Of a stretch of 64,000 nt of DNA, positions 7,778 to 17,038 are shown piece after piece. The notes below the pieces were generated by a model. That model was not told the DNA's origin and made no database searches. It was given only the letters and a program-made list of their open reading frames with translations. The stretch is from Paenibacillus sp. Root52. GTDB taxonomy: Bacteria > Bacillota > Bacilli > Paenibacillales > Paenibacillaceae. Both the position numbers and the translations under genes were made by a program. The DNA lies in the NCBI RefSeq assembly GCF_001426865.1, contig NZ_LMFO01000001.1:1109602-1173601 (forward strand). Reading direction: 5' to 3'. Each line of letters starts with the position of its first letter. Position 1 is the first letter of the stretch.

Positions 7778-9022
7778 TTAGAATGCCCAGTTACCCTTGC
7801 GGAATACCGGTTCTATCGTTCCATCCTGTAATTCACCATCAATATCAAGCTCTGCAGAGCCGATCATGAAGTCCACATGTGTCAGACTCACATTGCATTC
7901 ATGTTGAAGCAATTCTTCATTGGACATAGACGTGCCATTCTTCATGTTGAACGGGTATGCACTTCCGACAGCCAAATGACAGGAAGCATTCTCGTCAATA
8001 CCGGTGTTGTAGAAGATGCGATTCAGGTTAGAAATTGGAGAATCATGTGGCACCAGTGCTACTTCACCTAGATAGCGTGCACCTTCATCTGTAGCAAACA
8101 GGTTTTTCAGATGCTCTTCACCAGATGCTGCTGTATAAGCAACAACCTGTCCATCCTTAAACGTAATTCGCATCTGGTCTACAAGCTGTCCGTTCAGATT
8201 CAGCGGCATGGTACTGCTAACATAACCATTCACACCACTGCGCTTAGGCATTGTGAATACCTCTTCCGTCGGCATATTGGCCACGGTGTAGACCCCTTGT
8301 TTATTTTCGCTGCCGCCACCGCCCCAGATGTGGTTGTCGACGAGTTCAATCTTCAAGTCGGTTCCTGGTGCCCGGTAGTGCAAACTCTTGTAATTTTTTT
8401 TATTCAGCAAATCGCTCATGGTATTGAGTGTATCCAGGTGTGTTCTCCAGTTCTGTACAGCATCGCCGCCATCCACACGATTCATTTTGAAGATCGTTTC
8501 CCACATCACGTTAATGCGATCTTCTTCTGGAATATCGGCAAATACTTTGTTAGCCCACGCCTTCGTTGGCGCTTTGATCAGACACCAGCTAATTTCATGG
8601 TTACGCGTGTATTTGGAATATCCTTTGCGTGCCTCCGCAGCAGCCTTTGTTGCACGGGAAACCTTGTCTGAGTCAATACCTTTATACAGCTCAGGGTCAG
8701 GTACTTTAATCGTTAATGTCGCTCCACCTGCTTCGGCGAATCGTTCCATCATGTCGCCTTTCCAAGCAGGATAGTAATCAAAGCTATCATCCGAACCGTG
8801 CTCGAAACGGCTGCGAGTAATATTGTCGTCATCAAAGTCTACTTGCACATACTTCGCACCGGCCGCATATGCCTTCTGTACGATCAAACGGGTAAACTCT
8901 AAAGTCTCGATTGGTGCAGTGACCAACAGGTCTTGTCCGTTCTGAATATTCACACCGACTTTGACTACCAACTCGGCGTATTGTTCTAGCGATTTTTCAA
9001 AAGATTGTTCAAATGCGCTCAT
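7778..9022 (-). CDS. ampS: M29 family aminopeptidase AmpS
   Basis: A 414-residue soluble metalloaminopeptidase of the thermophilic aminopeptidase (M29) family, which releases N-terminal residues from peptides in the cytosol using two divalent metals. Family-typical segments are AYAAGAKYVQVDFDDDN near residue 55, ELVDNHIWGGGG, GEVALVPHDSPIS and, at the C-terminal metal site, HLAVGSAYP and SLTHVDFMIGS (the His-x-Asp ligand pair). The in-frame GTG at 9034 overlaps the AGGAG itself and is too close, so the ATG 12 bases further in is used. Directly upstream, about 48 bases away on the same strand, is the acyl-CoA synthetase gene, so the two may be cotranscribed. Confidence 0.94.
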   Translation of the reverse strand: MSAFEQSFEKSLEQYAELVVKVGVNIQNGQDLLVTAPIETLEFTRLIVQKAYAAGAKYVQVDFDDDNITRSRFEHGSDDSFDYYPAWKGDMMERFAEAGGATLTIKVPDPELYKGIDSDKVSRATKAAAEARKGYSKYTRNHEISWCLIKAPTKAWANKVFADIPEEDRINVMWETIFKMNRVDGGDAVQNWRTHLDTLNTMSDLLNKKNYKSLHYRAPGTDLKIELVDNHIWGGGGSENKQGVYTVANMPTEEVFTMPKRSGVNGYVSSTMPLNLNGQLVDQMRITFKDGQVVAYTAASGEEHLKNLFATDEGARYLGEVALVPHDSPISNLNRIFYNTGIDENASCHLAVGSAYPFNMKNGTSMSNEELLQHECNVSLTHVDFMIGSAELDIDGELQDGTIEPVFRKGNWAF

Positions 9023-9070
9023 GAATTTATTCACTCCTGTTTCAAGATTTTAAAGTATCCTAGATCTCAG

Positions 9071-10663
9071 TTATACGTTTCGTTTTTCCTGCTCACGCAG
9101 TTCAATTCGGCGAATCTTACCTGAGCTTGTTTTCGGCAGATCAGTGACGAATTCAATTTTACGTGGGTATTTGTAAGGTGCTGTCCATTCTTTGACATGG
9201 TTTTGCAACTCACGCACCAGTTCTGATGAAGCCAATGATTTATCTCTAAGAACGACAAAAGCTTTCACCACATGTCCTCGGATCTCATCTGGGCTCGCCA
9301 CCACCGCACATTCCTTCACGCTGGCATGCTTCATAAGGGCTTCTTCGACTTCAAATGGCCCAATCGTATACCCTGAGCTGATAATAATGTCATCACTACG
9401 ACCTTCAAACCAGAAGTAGCCTTCTTCATCCTTACGTGCGCGATCTCCTGTTACAAAATAATCGCCCCGTTGGCTGGCTTCCTTGCGTCCTGCATCTTGA
9501 TAATACTCGTGGAACAAGGCAGGCATATCTTTGTGCACCGCAATATCTCCAACTTGTCCTGTTGGCTGTGGCTGTCCATCTTCATCAATAATCTCAATCA
9601 GCCCTGGTGTGATGGATTGACCCATGGAGCCAATTCGAGTAGGCGCACCGCTTAAGCTTCCAATAAGCAACGTGCTTTCAGTCTGTCCATATCCGTCACG
9701 AATCGTGAGGTTGAAATGACGCTGGAAGATCTCAATAACCTCCTGATTAAGCGGCTCACCAGCAGATACGGCACTACGGAGCTTGGACAAGTCATAATGT
9801 CCCAGATCATCTGTTTTTGCCATTAGTCGATATTCCGTCGGTGTACAACAGAGCACACTGATCTCATGTTCCTGCATTAGATGTAGGTATCGCTTAGGCT
9901 GGAATGATCCGTTGTAGACTAGACCTGTTGCACCTCTTCCGAGAACAGACAGGAATGGACTCCAGATCCATTTTTGCCATCCAGGTGCTGCGGTTGCCCA
10001 CACTGTATCTGATGGTTGGATATCCAGCCATAATGAAGAAGCGATCCGCAGGTGAGCATATCCCCAACCATGGCTATGTACAACTCCTTTGGGATTACCA
10101 GTTGTTCCTGAGGTATAAGCAAGGATGGCGATATCATCTCGGTGTGTTTCTACCGCAGCCATCTCATCCGACTGACCTTGCATTAACTGCTCCACATTCA
10201 GCCAGCCTTCAGCCGGTACGTCAGTTTCACCATGAGGTGATGCAACGATCCGGTGTGCGAGTGATGGCAGGTCTGCGTTCATCTTCTCCACTTCTGCTGT
10301 TGTCTCAGACCACACAATAACTCCACGGGCTTCAGAGTGCCGCAGACGATATTCCAAGTCCTTAGCGCGCAGCATCTCGGAAGAAGGGATAACTGCAATG
10401 CCCAGCTTCAGGCAAGCAATGTAAATGACATAGGCAATAATACGACGTGGTACCATGACCAGTACTCTATCACCCTTCTCTAGTCCTAAGTCACGTAATC
10501 CACCAGCAAGACGGTTGGCTTGCTTAAATAAATCACCGTATGTGATCTCTTCCAACTCTTGATGATCGCTGAGCCATCTAAGTGCAATCCGATCTGACGG
10601 GTGATTCTCCATCTCGGATGTCAGGTTATAGCTTTCAGGCGAAATCCACTGTTCAAAGTTCAA
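9071..10663 (-). CDS. Acyl-CoA synthetase (ANL superfamily, YtcI/medium-chain type)
   Basis: About 530 residues; activates a carboxylic acid to its acyl-adenylate and then the CoA thioester. The order of motifs is P-loop YTSGTTGNPKGVVHSH (A3), GYGQTEST (A5), TGDRARKDEEGYFWFEGRSDDII (A7/A8) and the catalytic Lys motif PKTSSGKIRRIELR (A10) near the end. Substrate is probably acetate, propionate or a medium-chain acid, not decided by sequence. The first ATG (10681) has no ribosome binding site; AAGGAG lies inside that extension, nine bases before TTG 10663, so MNFEQWISPE is preferred. It is likely cotranscribed with ampS. Confidence 0.9.
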   Translation of the reverse strand: MNFEQWISPESYNLTSEMENHPSDRIALRWLSDHQELEEITYGDLFKQANRLAGGLRDLGLEKGDRVLVMVPRRIIAYVIYIACLKLGIAVIPSSEMLRAKDLEYRLRHSEARGVIVWSETTAEVEKMNADLPSLAHRIVASPHGETDVPAEGWLNVEQLMQGQSDEMAAVETHRDDIAILAYTSGTTGNPKGVVHSHGWGYAHLRIASSLWLDIQPSDTVWATAAPGWQKWIWSPFLSVLGRGATGLVYNGSFQPKRYLHLMQEHEISVLCCTPTEYRLMAKTDDLGHYDLSKLRSAVSAGEPLNQEVIEIFQRHFNLTIRDGYGQTESTLLIGSLSGAPTRIGSMGQSITPGLIEIIDEDGQPQPTGQVGDIAVHKDMPALFHEYYQDAGRKEASQRGDYFVTGDRARKDEEGYFWFEGRSDDIIISSGYTIGPFEVEEALMKHASVKECAVVASPDEIRGHVVKAFVVLRDKSLASSELVRELQNHVKEWTAPYKYPRKIEFVTDLPKTSSGKIRRIELREQEKRNV

Positions 10664-10767
10664 ATGGAGCCTCTCCTTCATGTTTCAAAATGTAAAGCAT
10701 CTATATATTATACCTCAAATCCTAGGACCAGGTGCTATGAACTGAATTCTCATTACAAAAATAAAAA

Positions 10768-10795
10768 AATAACAGCCTGTTTGTCGGCTGTTATT
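10768..10795 (-). terminator. Second of two tandem terminators after the aldo/keto reductase
   Basis: AATAACAGCC pairs with GGCTGTTATT. On the minus strand it is followed by seven T residues. It forms a backup to the hairpin at 10843. Confidence 0.75.
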
Positions 10796-10842
10796 AGCTC
10801 ATTATTAACATGTTACACCAAATTCAAATGTTTATAACCAAA

Positions 10843-10870
10843 AGCGCCTTTCTCTCCATAGAAAGGCGCT
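10843..10870 (-). terminator. First terminator after the aldo/keto reductase
   Basis: AGCGCCTTTCT (10843-10853) and AGAAAGGCGCT (10860-10870) form a perfect 11-bp stem followed by TTTT on the minus strand. Confidence 0.8.
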
Positions 10871-10915
10871 CTCCAATTACGATCTCACTCTTTACAATCT
10901 CACTTTGCGATCAGA

Positions 10916-11920
10916 TTACCAAGGGTAATTCCCAATTCCGTCCAAGATGCGATCAATCTCATTCAGCTCTTCTGTTGTTAATTCCGGTGCCTTGAGAGCT
11001 GCCACATTCTCTTCGATCTGTGTCACCCGACTTGCACCGATTAGAGCTGAGGTTACACGGTTGCCACGTAGAATCCAGTTCAGCGCAAGCTGGGATATCG
11101 TCTGACCTCTACGCTCAGCAACCGCTTGAAGCGCCTCAAACTTGGCAATGCGTTCGTCCGTATAGGCTTCTTTTTTCAGATTGCCTGTTGGATTCGCTCG
11201 TTCCGCTGTAATCTTCTCAACATATTTATTCGTTAACTGTCCACGGCCAAGAGGGCAGAATGCAATCGAACCAACGCCCTGTTCGTCCAATACATCCTGA
11301 AGACCATCCTCAATCCAGCGATTCAGCATGGAGTAGTTCGGCTGGTGAACCAGACATGGTGTGCCCAGACGGCGAAGAATGGTAACCGCTTCTTGGGTCT
11401 GCTCAGCATTATAGTTGGACAGTCCCACGTATAGGGCTTTGCCTTGTCTTACTATATGATCAAGAGCAGCCATTGTCTCTTCCACTGGTGTCTCCGGGTC
11501 TGGACGGTGGTGGTAGAAAATATCGACATACTCAAGTCCCATTCTGCTGAGACTCTGATCAAGGCTGGCAATCAAGTTTTTGCGAGAACCCCATTCGCCG
11601 TATGGCCCTTCCCACATATGATATCCCGCCTTGCTTGAGATCAGCAGTTCATCCCGGTAAGGACGCAGATGCTTTTTATAGATAACACCAAAGTTCTCCT
11701 CTGCCGATCCAGGAGGTGGTCCATAATTGTTAGCTAGATCAAAATGATTAATGCCCAGATCGAAGGCACGAAGGATCATTTCTGTCTGAACATCCATGGT
11801 ACGATTGTCGCCAAAATTTTGCCATAATCCTAGTGCGATCTGAGGCAGCTTAATTCCGGATTTACCGGAGCGGACATAATTCATTTCATTATATCGTTCA
11901 CTATTTGCAGTGTATGTCAT
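10916..11920 (-). CDS. mgrA: Aldo/keto reductase, L-glyceraldehyde 3-phosphate reductase type (YghZ/MgrA)
   Basis: A 334-residue NADPH-dependent reductase of the AKR TIM-barrel family. The catalytic tetrad is visible: Asp and Tyr in FDLANNYGPPPGSAE, Lys in ISSKAGYHMW and His in FYHHRPDPETP. The combination GLWQNFGD, FGVIYKKHL and the C-terminal LIGASRV are typical of the YghZ subfamily, which reduces L-glyceraldehyde 3-phosphate and methylglyoxal. It is divergent from the AraC regulator at 12137, which probably controls it. The ATG is preceded by GAGATACGG. The stop is followed by two terminators. Confidence 0.9.
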   Translation of the reverse strand: MTYTANSERYNEMNYVRSGKSGIKLPQIALGLWQNFGDNRTMDVQTEMILRAFDLGINHFDLANNYGPPPGSAEENFGVIYKKHLRPYRDELLISSKAGYHMWEGPYGEWGSRKNLIASLDQSLSRMGLEYVDIFYHHRPDPETPVEETMAALDHIVRQGKALYVGLSNYNAEQTQEAVTILRRLGTPCLVHQPNYSMLNRWIEDGLQDVLDEQGVGSIAFCPLGRGQLTNKYVEKITAERANPTGNLKKEAYTDERIAKFEALQAVAERRGQTISQLALNWILRGNRVTSALIGASRVTQIEENVAALKAPELTTEELNEIDRILDGIGNYPW

Positions 11921-11993
11921 CCGTATCTCTCATTTCTGCTTATGCGTTATTGTTGATCACCTTTTTATCTTAGACAATCCCCACCGAAAACCA

Positions 11994-12021
11994 TATGGCA
12001 TTTCACTACCTACGTATGGCA
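11994..12021. promoter_or_regulatory. Direct-repeat candidate operator for the AraC regulator
   Basis: TATGGCA occurs at 11994-12000 and again at 12015-12021, in the same orientation and 21 bases apart (two helical turns), upstream of the aldo/keto reductase start. Direct half-sites at this spacing are typical for AraC-family binding. Assignment to the neighbouring regulator is inference. Confidence 0.4.
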
Positions 12022-12136
12022 AAATGATTGTTATATCATCATTCGATGCTATACCGAATAAAACAATTAAGCATACATTGCTCATATATATATGTTAAAA
12101 TGCATGATATATCCTTCGGAACAGGAGTGACCTAAA

Positions 12137-12979
12137 GTGATTACATATATGTTCAAGAACAATCAATTCGAGGAGCTGCAGCTGCTCCATTATGGCACCG
12201 AACCTTGCACACCTGGGCACAGCTTTGGCCCAGCGATGCGTGATTACTACAAAATTCATTATATTCTGAATGGCAAAGGCACCTTCCAAGTTGGAGGGCA
12301 AACCTACAAGTTGCACAAAGGACAAGGATTTCTCATTGTGCCTCACTCCGTCGTTTCTTATGAAGCTGACCAAAACGAACCATGGGAGTATAGCTGGGTG
12401 GCTTTTCAAGGTAGCAATGTAGTTTCTCTAATACAACAAGCTTGCCTGTCTGAACAGCGTCCAATCTTCGAGCTGCATAATGATGATGAACTGCGCTCGT
12501 GTCTGCATCGCATGATCAGCTCTAGAAATACACATAAAGGCTGGGAAATTAGTATGACCGGCTTGTTATATCAATTCTTCGCGGTGCTGATTGATCAAGC
12601 TAGTGAGACAAGTCATCCCGTCGTGCAGGATTACACGAAAGATACGTATGTTACGCAGGTGATTGATTTTATTGAGATGAACTATGCCAATGCGATTACG
12701 GTTCAAGCGATTGCTTCTCATGTAGGCTTACAACGAAGTTACCTCTGCTCACTCTTCAAAGATCTGATCGGAAGCAGCATTCAATCCTACCTGGTGAATT
12801 ATCGCATGCGAAGAGCGGCTGAATTGACGCTTGATCCCAGCCTAAGTATTGGTGACATTTCTCGATCAGTCGGGTATCTGGATCAATTGCTCTTTTCCAA
12901 AATGTTCAAAAAGGTCATGGGACAATCTCCAACTCAATATCGCAAACAAAAAACAGCACCTTCCCCACTTCGTAGTTAA
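12137..12979 (+). CDS. AraC family transcriptional regulator
   Basis: 280 residues: an N-terminal cupin ligand-binding domain (PGHSFGPAMRDYYKIHYILNG..., GQTYKLHKGQGFLIVP, residues about 20-95) and a C-terminal pair of helix-turn-helix motifs (ITVQAIASHVGLQRSYLCSLFKDLIG and LSIGDISRSVGYLDQLLFSKMFKKVMGQSP, about 190-275). This layout is used by regulators of sugar or glycoside catabolism. It starts with GTG after AGGAGTGAC. It is divergent from the aldo/keto reductase, which is the probable target. The terminator hairpin begins before the stop codon. Confidence 0.92.
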   Translation: MITYMFKNNQFEELQLLHYGTEPCTPGHSFGPAMRDYYKIHYILNGKGTFQVGGQTYKLHKGQGFLIVPHSVVSYEADQNEPWEYSWVAFQGSNVVSLIQQACLSEQRPIFELHNDDELRSCLHRMISSRNTHKGWEISMTGLLYQFFAVLIDQASETSHPVVQDYTKDTYVTQVIDFIEMNYANAITVQAIASHVGLQRSYLCSLFKDLIGSSIQSYLVNYRMRRAAELTLDPSLSIGDISRSVGYLDQLLFSKMFKKVMGQSPTQYRKQKTAPSPLRS

Positions 12980-12998
12980 AGGGAATGTGCTGTTTCTC
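12951..12998 (+). terminator. Terminator overlapping the end of the AraC gene
   Basis: AAACAGCAC (12951-12959) pairs with GTGCTGTTT (12987-12995), with extra TTCCC/GGGAA pairing inside. The stop codon at 12977-12979 lies in the loop region. Confidence 0.7.
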
Positions 12999-13072
12999 GT
13001 ATTCGAGCGAATACTTTAAAATTTGAACTTTAGATGGTATTAACCGGGTACCGAATCACAATTAAACCTCGT

Positions 13073-13474
13073 TTACACCTGCTGTTCCTGCATGGATACT
13101 CCCACTACATGAACCTTAATTTCGTCAACGAATAGTCCGGTGAAATTCTCTACAGCCTGCTGCACATTATGCTGCAATTCACGGCAGACCTCATGCATAC
13201 GACAACCATATTGCAAAACAATTCTTAATTGAATCGATGCACGCTCTTCTTTTACAACCACATCAATTCCTTTTTGCAGGCTCTTGCCACTAATGCTCTT
13301 GGCAATGCCTTCCGTTATGCCAGCAGACATAGACGATATTCCCGCGGTTGTCTGTGCAGCTATGCCTACAATTTTGGATACAACATCTGTAGCGATATGG
13401 ACTGCACCGATCAGAGCTGGCTGAGGTTCAATATATTCGGGTTCATTATAGGTTACAGGTACGATTTCAGTCAT
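13073..13474 (-). CDS. Asp23/Gls24 family envelope stress response protein
   Basis: A 133-residue member of the Asp23 family: VHIATDVVSKIVGIAAQTTAGISSMS, KGIDVVVKEERASIQLRIVLQYGCRMHEVCRELQHNVQQAVENFTGLFVDEIKVHVVGV. These proteins assemble near the membrane and respond to cell-envelope or alkaline stress. The frame extends to 13540, but GGAGCG eight bases before ATG 13474 and the family-typical start MTEIVPV select the shorter form. It lies about 50 bases after the AI-2E permease and ends the gene group that begins with a two-component system, so it may be part of an envelope-stress unit. Confidence 0.9.
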   Translation of the reverse strand: MTEIVPVTYNEPEYIEPQPALIGAVHIATDVVSKIVGIAAQTTAGISSMSAGITEGIAKSISGKSLQKGIDVVVKEERASIQLRIVLQYGCRMHEVCRELQHNVQQAVENFTGLFVDEIKVHVVGVSMQEQQV

Positions 13475-13524
13475 GCGGATCGCTCCATTCATATGAATTT
13501 GAATTAGGTCGTGTCTGAAACTCC

Positions 13525-14607
13525 CTAGGCATTTTGCCACTTTTCCTTAAAGAACAAATTGTAGATACGTACCAACAAGATTTTGAGAATCATATAGAAC
13601 GGAATAATGATAAGAATAGCTATAATTCCGCCCAAGTCCCCCGCACCGAGTACCAAAATTATGGTTGTGAGCGGGTGAATATCCAGCTTTTTGCCGAATA
13701 CATACGGAGCAACTAGATTATCTTGAATCTGCTGAGCAACAAGAATGATAATGAGTGACCAGATCGCCACAGACGGCGATACGACCAGTCCCATAATCAC
13801 AATGGGGATCGACGATACGATCGCACCGATAAATGGAACAAAGTTCATAATGACAGCAATGACGGTCAGCAGCAGTGCGTAAGGTAAACCGATGATAAGA
13901 AAACCTATATACATTAATACACCTAATGCCAGGTTTACAAGCACTCGTCCTACGATAAATCCACTGAGCGCCTGATCGATCTCCAGTACCACTTCACGAC
14001 TGTCCTTCTGAAAACGCTTGGGCGCAATTGATGCGAGGATACGACCAAACTTCTCTCCTTGTTTCAGCATGTAGAACAGAATGATCGGGAAGGTGAACAG
14101 GATAATTGCAAAACTGGAAAGGAGCGAGATGAGACCACTAACGTAGTCCGTCACGAAGTTGAATCCTTTATTGATGTATTCGGTAATTTGAGAGAACGGC
14201 GTTGAATTATCCGGGAACAAAGTTGTAATTACACCATTTTGTTCTAATGCTTTGAGCTGAACACTTAGTGAATTAAGCAGGTTTGGCGCATTTTCTACCA
14301 GATTAATCAATTGCTGACGCAATGATGGCCACAGCCCCACGACAAACAGCACAATCAGAATGCCAAAGATCAGATAGATCAGCAGGATACTGGCCGTTCG
14401 GTTAAGCTTCTTTCTCTCCATATAATTGACCAAGGGCCTGAGCAGATAATAAAAGAACACGGAAAGCATCATCGGCACAGTAATTACCGTAATCATCGTA
14501 ACTAATGGCTGGAATATGAAGCTCACTTTGGATAATAGATAGATGTTGATCAGCACAAGAGCTAATGCAATGCTGAATCGAACAAATGAGTTTTTCACTT
14601 TTAACAA
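13525..14607 (-). CDS. AI-2E family transporter / permease
   Basis: A 360-residue membrane protein of the AI-2E transporter family (YtvI/YrrI-like). It has two N-terminal membrane helix pairs, a soluble segment around residues 105-170 and four further C-terminal helices with the family motif GLPYALLLTVIAVIMNFVPFIGAIVSSIPI and the DNLVAPYVFGKKLDIHP segment. Members export small molecules or act as Na+/H+ antiporters; few are linked to autoinducer-2. The TTG start is preceded by GGAGGGG. It lies 95 bases after the histidine kinase and ahead of the Asp23 gene on the same strand. Confidence 0.88.
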   Translation of the reverse strand: MLKVKNSFVRFSIALALVLINIYLLSKVSFIFQPLVTMITVITVPMMLSVFFYYLLRPLVNYMERKKLNRTASILLIYLIFGILIVLFVVGLWPSLRQQLINLVENAPNLLNSLSVQLKALEQNGVITTLFPDNSTPFSQITEYINKGFNFVTDYVSGLISLLSSFAIILFTFPIILFYMLKQGEKFGRILASIAPKRFQKDSREVVLEIDQALSGFIVGRVLVNLALGVLMYIGFLIIGLPYALLLTVIAVIMNFVPFIGAIVSSIPIVIMGLVVSPSVAIWSLIIILVAQQIQDNLVAPYVFGKKLDIHPLTTIILVLGAGDLGGIIAILIIIPFYMILKILLVRIYNLFFKEKWQNA

Positions 14608-14702
14608 TATGTCCCCTCCAAATTCCCATTTCTAATGTGCGAGTGTATGGCGAGCCCTCTATACATGATGTGGAAATCGTATACAGATCGGCCACATCTC
14701 TT

Positions 14703-16154
14703 TTATTTTGGTATGACAATGGTGAAGATGGTTGTTTCCCGTCCTCGCTGTGACAACGTTAGGTGTCCACCCATTTTCTCTGTATTACGTTTGGCAATAG
14801 CGAGCCCGAGTCCAGTTCCGCCCGTTCCCGATCTCGCTGCATCCCCTCGGACAAACGGATCAAATATCGTTGCCCATAATTCCTGAGGTATACCTACCCC
14901 AGTATCAGCGACTTCAATGGACACATACGTTTCCTGTGGGATCAACTCTACGCGTAATTCTGTACCTCTTGGATTATATGCAAGTGCATTCGTAATCAAG
15001 TTCTGGATGACTCGAGATAACAGCTCCGGATCATACCGGGCATAGATCTCTTCATCTGGTACGAGGACATGCAGTACGAACTGATTTTGCTCGATTTCAC
15101 CATACGTATCGGCCATAATCTCACGCACAAATTCCCCAATCTCCCGCTGCTTGATGTTCATATGGAAGTCGGGTGAATCCACCTTGAGCAGTTCCAGCAT
15201 ATTTTGGATCATTCGTGCAACTTGTACAGATTTATTGTGAATGTAGCCCAGATAGCGTTGTTGTCTCTCTGCATCACCAACACGACCTTCGACCAGCGCC
15301 TGAGCATAACCTTGAATAGAGGTAATCGGTGTCTTGAGATCATGCGAAAGATCCACGATGAGTCGCTGCTTGCTCTCTTCCGCGTAACGTTTCTCTGCCG
15401 ACGTCTTCTCAATCACATCTGCCATAAAGTTAAAGGTCTCACCAATCTGTACAAACTCCTTCTCAGCAGAAATGGACATGCGTGTACTGTAATTCCCCCG
15501 AATCATTTGGGTAAGCCCCAGCGATAACACTCGAAGTGGTTTCTTAATTCGCTTGGCAACCCAGTAGCTGTATACAATCGTCAGCACGAGCAGAAGTCCA
15601 ATACCCACCAAGATGTAAAAGGGCAAGGGATGCTTCAGATTCGTAATCAGTTGGTTATCATTCATTCGAATGCTTACCAGATCGCGTGGAAGTTTGAGCA
15701 AAAGGTATGTTGCTTCTCCCTCAGCCATGAATGGGGAAATGGAATAATAATAGGGCTGGTCGCTGCGGTTTTCTAACTTGGCGAATAACTCGGATTCTGC
15801 GTACTGGTTAATTGTGTCCTTCTTATTGCCTACCGAACGGATTACGGAGCGGTCTGCATTCAAAATTTCTAACCATCCACCGCTATCCTCCAGCCGCTGC
15901 GTCTCAATACTGGATGTTATGTCGGACCCATCTTGATTGCTCACCTTCTCCAATTCAGCCACATACACATGTGCTTCTACATTCAGATCGGGATCAACGA
16001 TATGATCAGAGATGCGAAAATCAACGACATCAAGGGATACGATAATGTATACAACCAGTACGAGTAATAGCAAAAAGAAGTTAAATAACAGAAAGTCCAG
16101 TGTCAGGGACGTATGCAGCGGTCTCTTTTCTCTAGTTTTCCATAGGCGCTTCAA
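14703..16154 (-). CDS. Sensor histidine kinase (HisKA/HAMP type)
   Basis: 483 residues: membrane helix about 18-41, an extracytoplasmic sensor region of about 140 residues, second helix about 178-197, HAMP linker, H box LIVDLSHDLKTPITSIQGYAQ with the phospho-accepting His near 270, N box NLITNALAYNPRG, and G boxes DTGVGIPQE and GTGGTGLGLAIAK. It overlaps the response regulator by 23 bases; the TTG start follows AGGATACAAAA, giving translational coupling. Signal unknown; the downstream AI-2E permease and Asp23 protein suggest envelope stress. Confidence 0.93.
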   Translation of the reverse strand: MKRLWKTREKRPLHTSLTLDFLLFNFFLLLLVLVVYIIVSLDVVDFRISDHIVDPDLNVEAHVYVAELEKVSNQDGSDITSSIETQRLEDSGGWLEILNADRSVIRSVGNKKDTINQYAESELFAKLENRSDQPYYYSISPFMAEGEATYLLLKLPRDLVSIRMNDNQLITNLKHPLPFYILVGIGLLLVLTIVYSYWVAKRIKKPLRVLSLGLTQMIRGNYSTRMSISAEKEFVQIGETFNFMADVIEKTSAEKRYAEESKQRLIVDLSHDLKTPITSIQGYAQALVEGRVGDAERQQRYLGYIHNKSVQVARMIQNMLELLKVDSPDFHMNIKQREIGEFVREIMADTYGEIEQNQFVLHVLVPDEEIYARYDPELLSRVIQNLITNALAYNPRGTELRVELIPQETYVSIEVADTGVGIPQELWATIFDPFVRGDAARSGTGGTGLGLAIAKRNTEKMGGHLTLSQRGRETTIFTIVIPK

Positions 16155-16839
16155 TTTTGTATCCTAATCCCCTTATCGTCTTCAAATATTCGGGTTGCCT
16201 GGAATCACGCTCGATCTTCTCGCGAATGTTGCTGATATGTACCATGATGGTACTGTCTTCATGAGCATAGTACTCTCCCCACACAGCTTCGTATATTTTT
16301 TTGCGGGTAAATACTCTGCCCGGTTGTTCTAACAGCAGGTCCACAATTTTATACTCTGTTGAGGTCAACGTCACAGGTCGTCCCGAGCGATACAACATAC
16401 ATTTGGAACGATCAAGGGATAGCTCACCAAGCGTGCGGGTCGCCTCTTGAGGTGCCGAGAGTTCCATTGCATCAAACTGGTTGACCCGTCTTAACAAAGC
16501 CTCGACTCTAGCCACGATCTCAAGTGGGTTAAATGGTTTGGATATGTAGTCATCAGCTCCTAGTCCAAGTCCCAAAATCTTGTCATGATCCTGGCTCTTC
16601 GCAGACAAAAAGAGTACTGGCATATGATAGGTAGCCCGGATCTGTTTGATCAACTGTAGACCATCCAATACAGGCATCATTATGTCCAAGATAACCAGGT
16701 CAATTGGGCCCGAATGTATGCACTGTAATGCTTCCTCTCCATTTGCAGCGGTTAAAATGTTGTAGTCCTTCTCCAAATACAGTTGAAGCAGTTCCACAAT
16801 TTCGGGTTCGTCATCTGCAATCAACAATGTGTATCTCAT
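16132..16839 (-). CDS. OmpR/PhoB family response regulator
   Basis: 235 residues with a receiver domain (acidic pocket IADDEPEI, phospho-acceptor Asp in LVILDIMMPVLDG, Lys in YISKPFNP) and a C-terminal winged helix (LTSTEYKIVDLLLEQPGRVFTRKKIYEAVWGE, SNIREKIERDSRQPEYLKTIRGLGYKIE). It is the first gene of the group, partnered with the overlapping histidine kinase. AGAGGGAACGT precedes the ATG. Targets cannot be read directly. Confidence 0.95.
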   Translation of the reverse strand: MRYTLLIADDEPEIVELLQLYLEKDYNILTAANGEEALQCIHSGPIDLVILDIMMPVLDGLQLIKQIRATYHMPVLFLSAKSQDHDKILGLGLGADDYISKPFNPLEIVARVEALLRRVNQFDAMELSAPQEATRTLGELSLDRSKCMLYRSGRPVTLTSTEYKIVDLLLEQPGRVFTRKKIYEAVWGEYYAHEDSTIMVHISNIREKIERDSRQPEYLKTIRGLGYKIEAPMEN

Positions 16840-16940
16840 ACGTTCCCTCTCATTTCAGTATTAAGTTAGAATGTTCATATACCTACTATAACCTACGTCT
16901 CTTAATACAACCTAAACCCTTTCTAAAGATAATCTAAATA

Positions 16941-16967
16941 AAACGCCCAGGTTCGTAAACCCAGGCG
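16941..16967 (-). terminator. Weak terminator after the HpaB-type gene
   Basis: CGCC/GGCG and GGTT/AACC pair across an internal mismatch. On the minus strand TTTTATTT follows. It lies about 70 bases past the stop codon at 17039. Confidence 0.5.
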
Positions 16968-17038
16968 GTTGAATCTTGCTCTACGATGTGACTGCTTCAA
17001 ACGAAATCGTTAGTAAAGTCACAGCTTAGGACGTTATA

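Noticed and set aside
8111..8671. 186-codon plus-strand frame
   Set aside because: Fully antisense to ampS; His/Cys-rich composition typical of a shadow frame.
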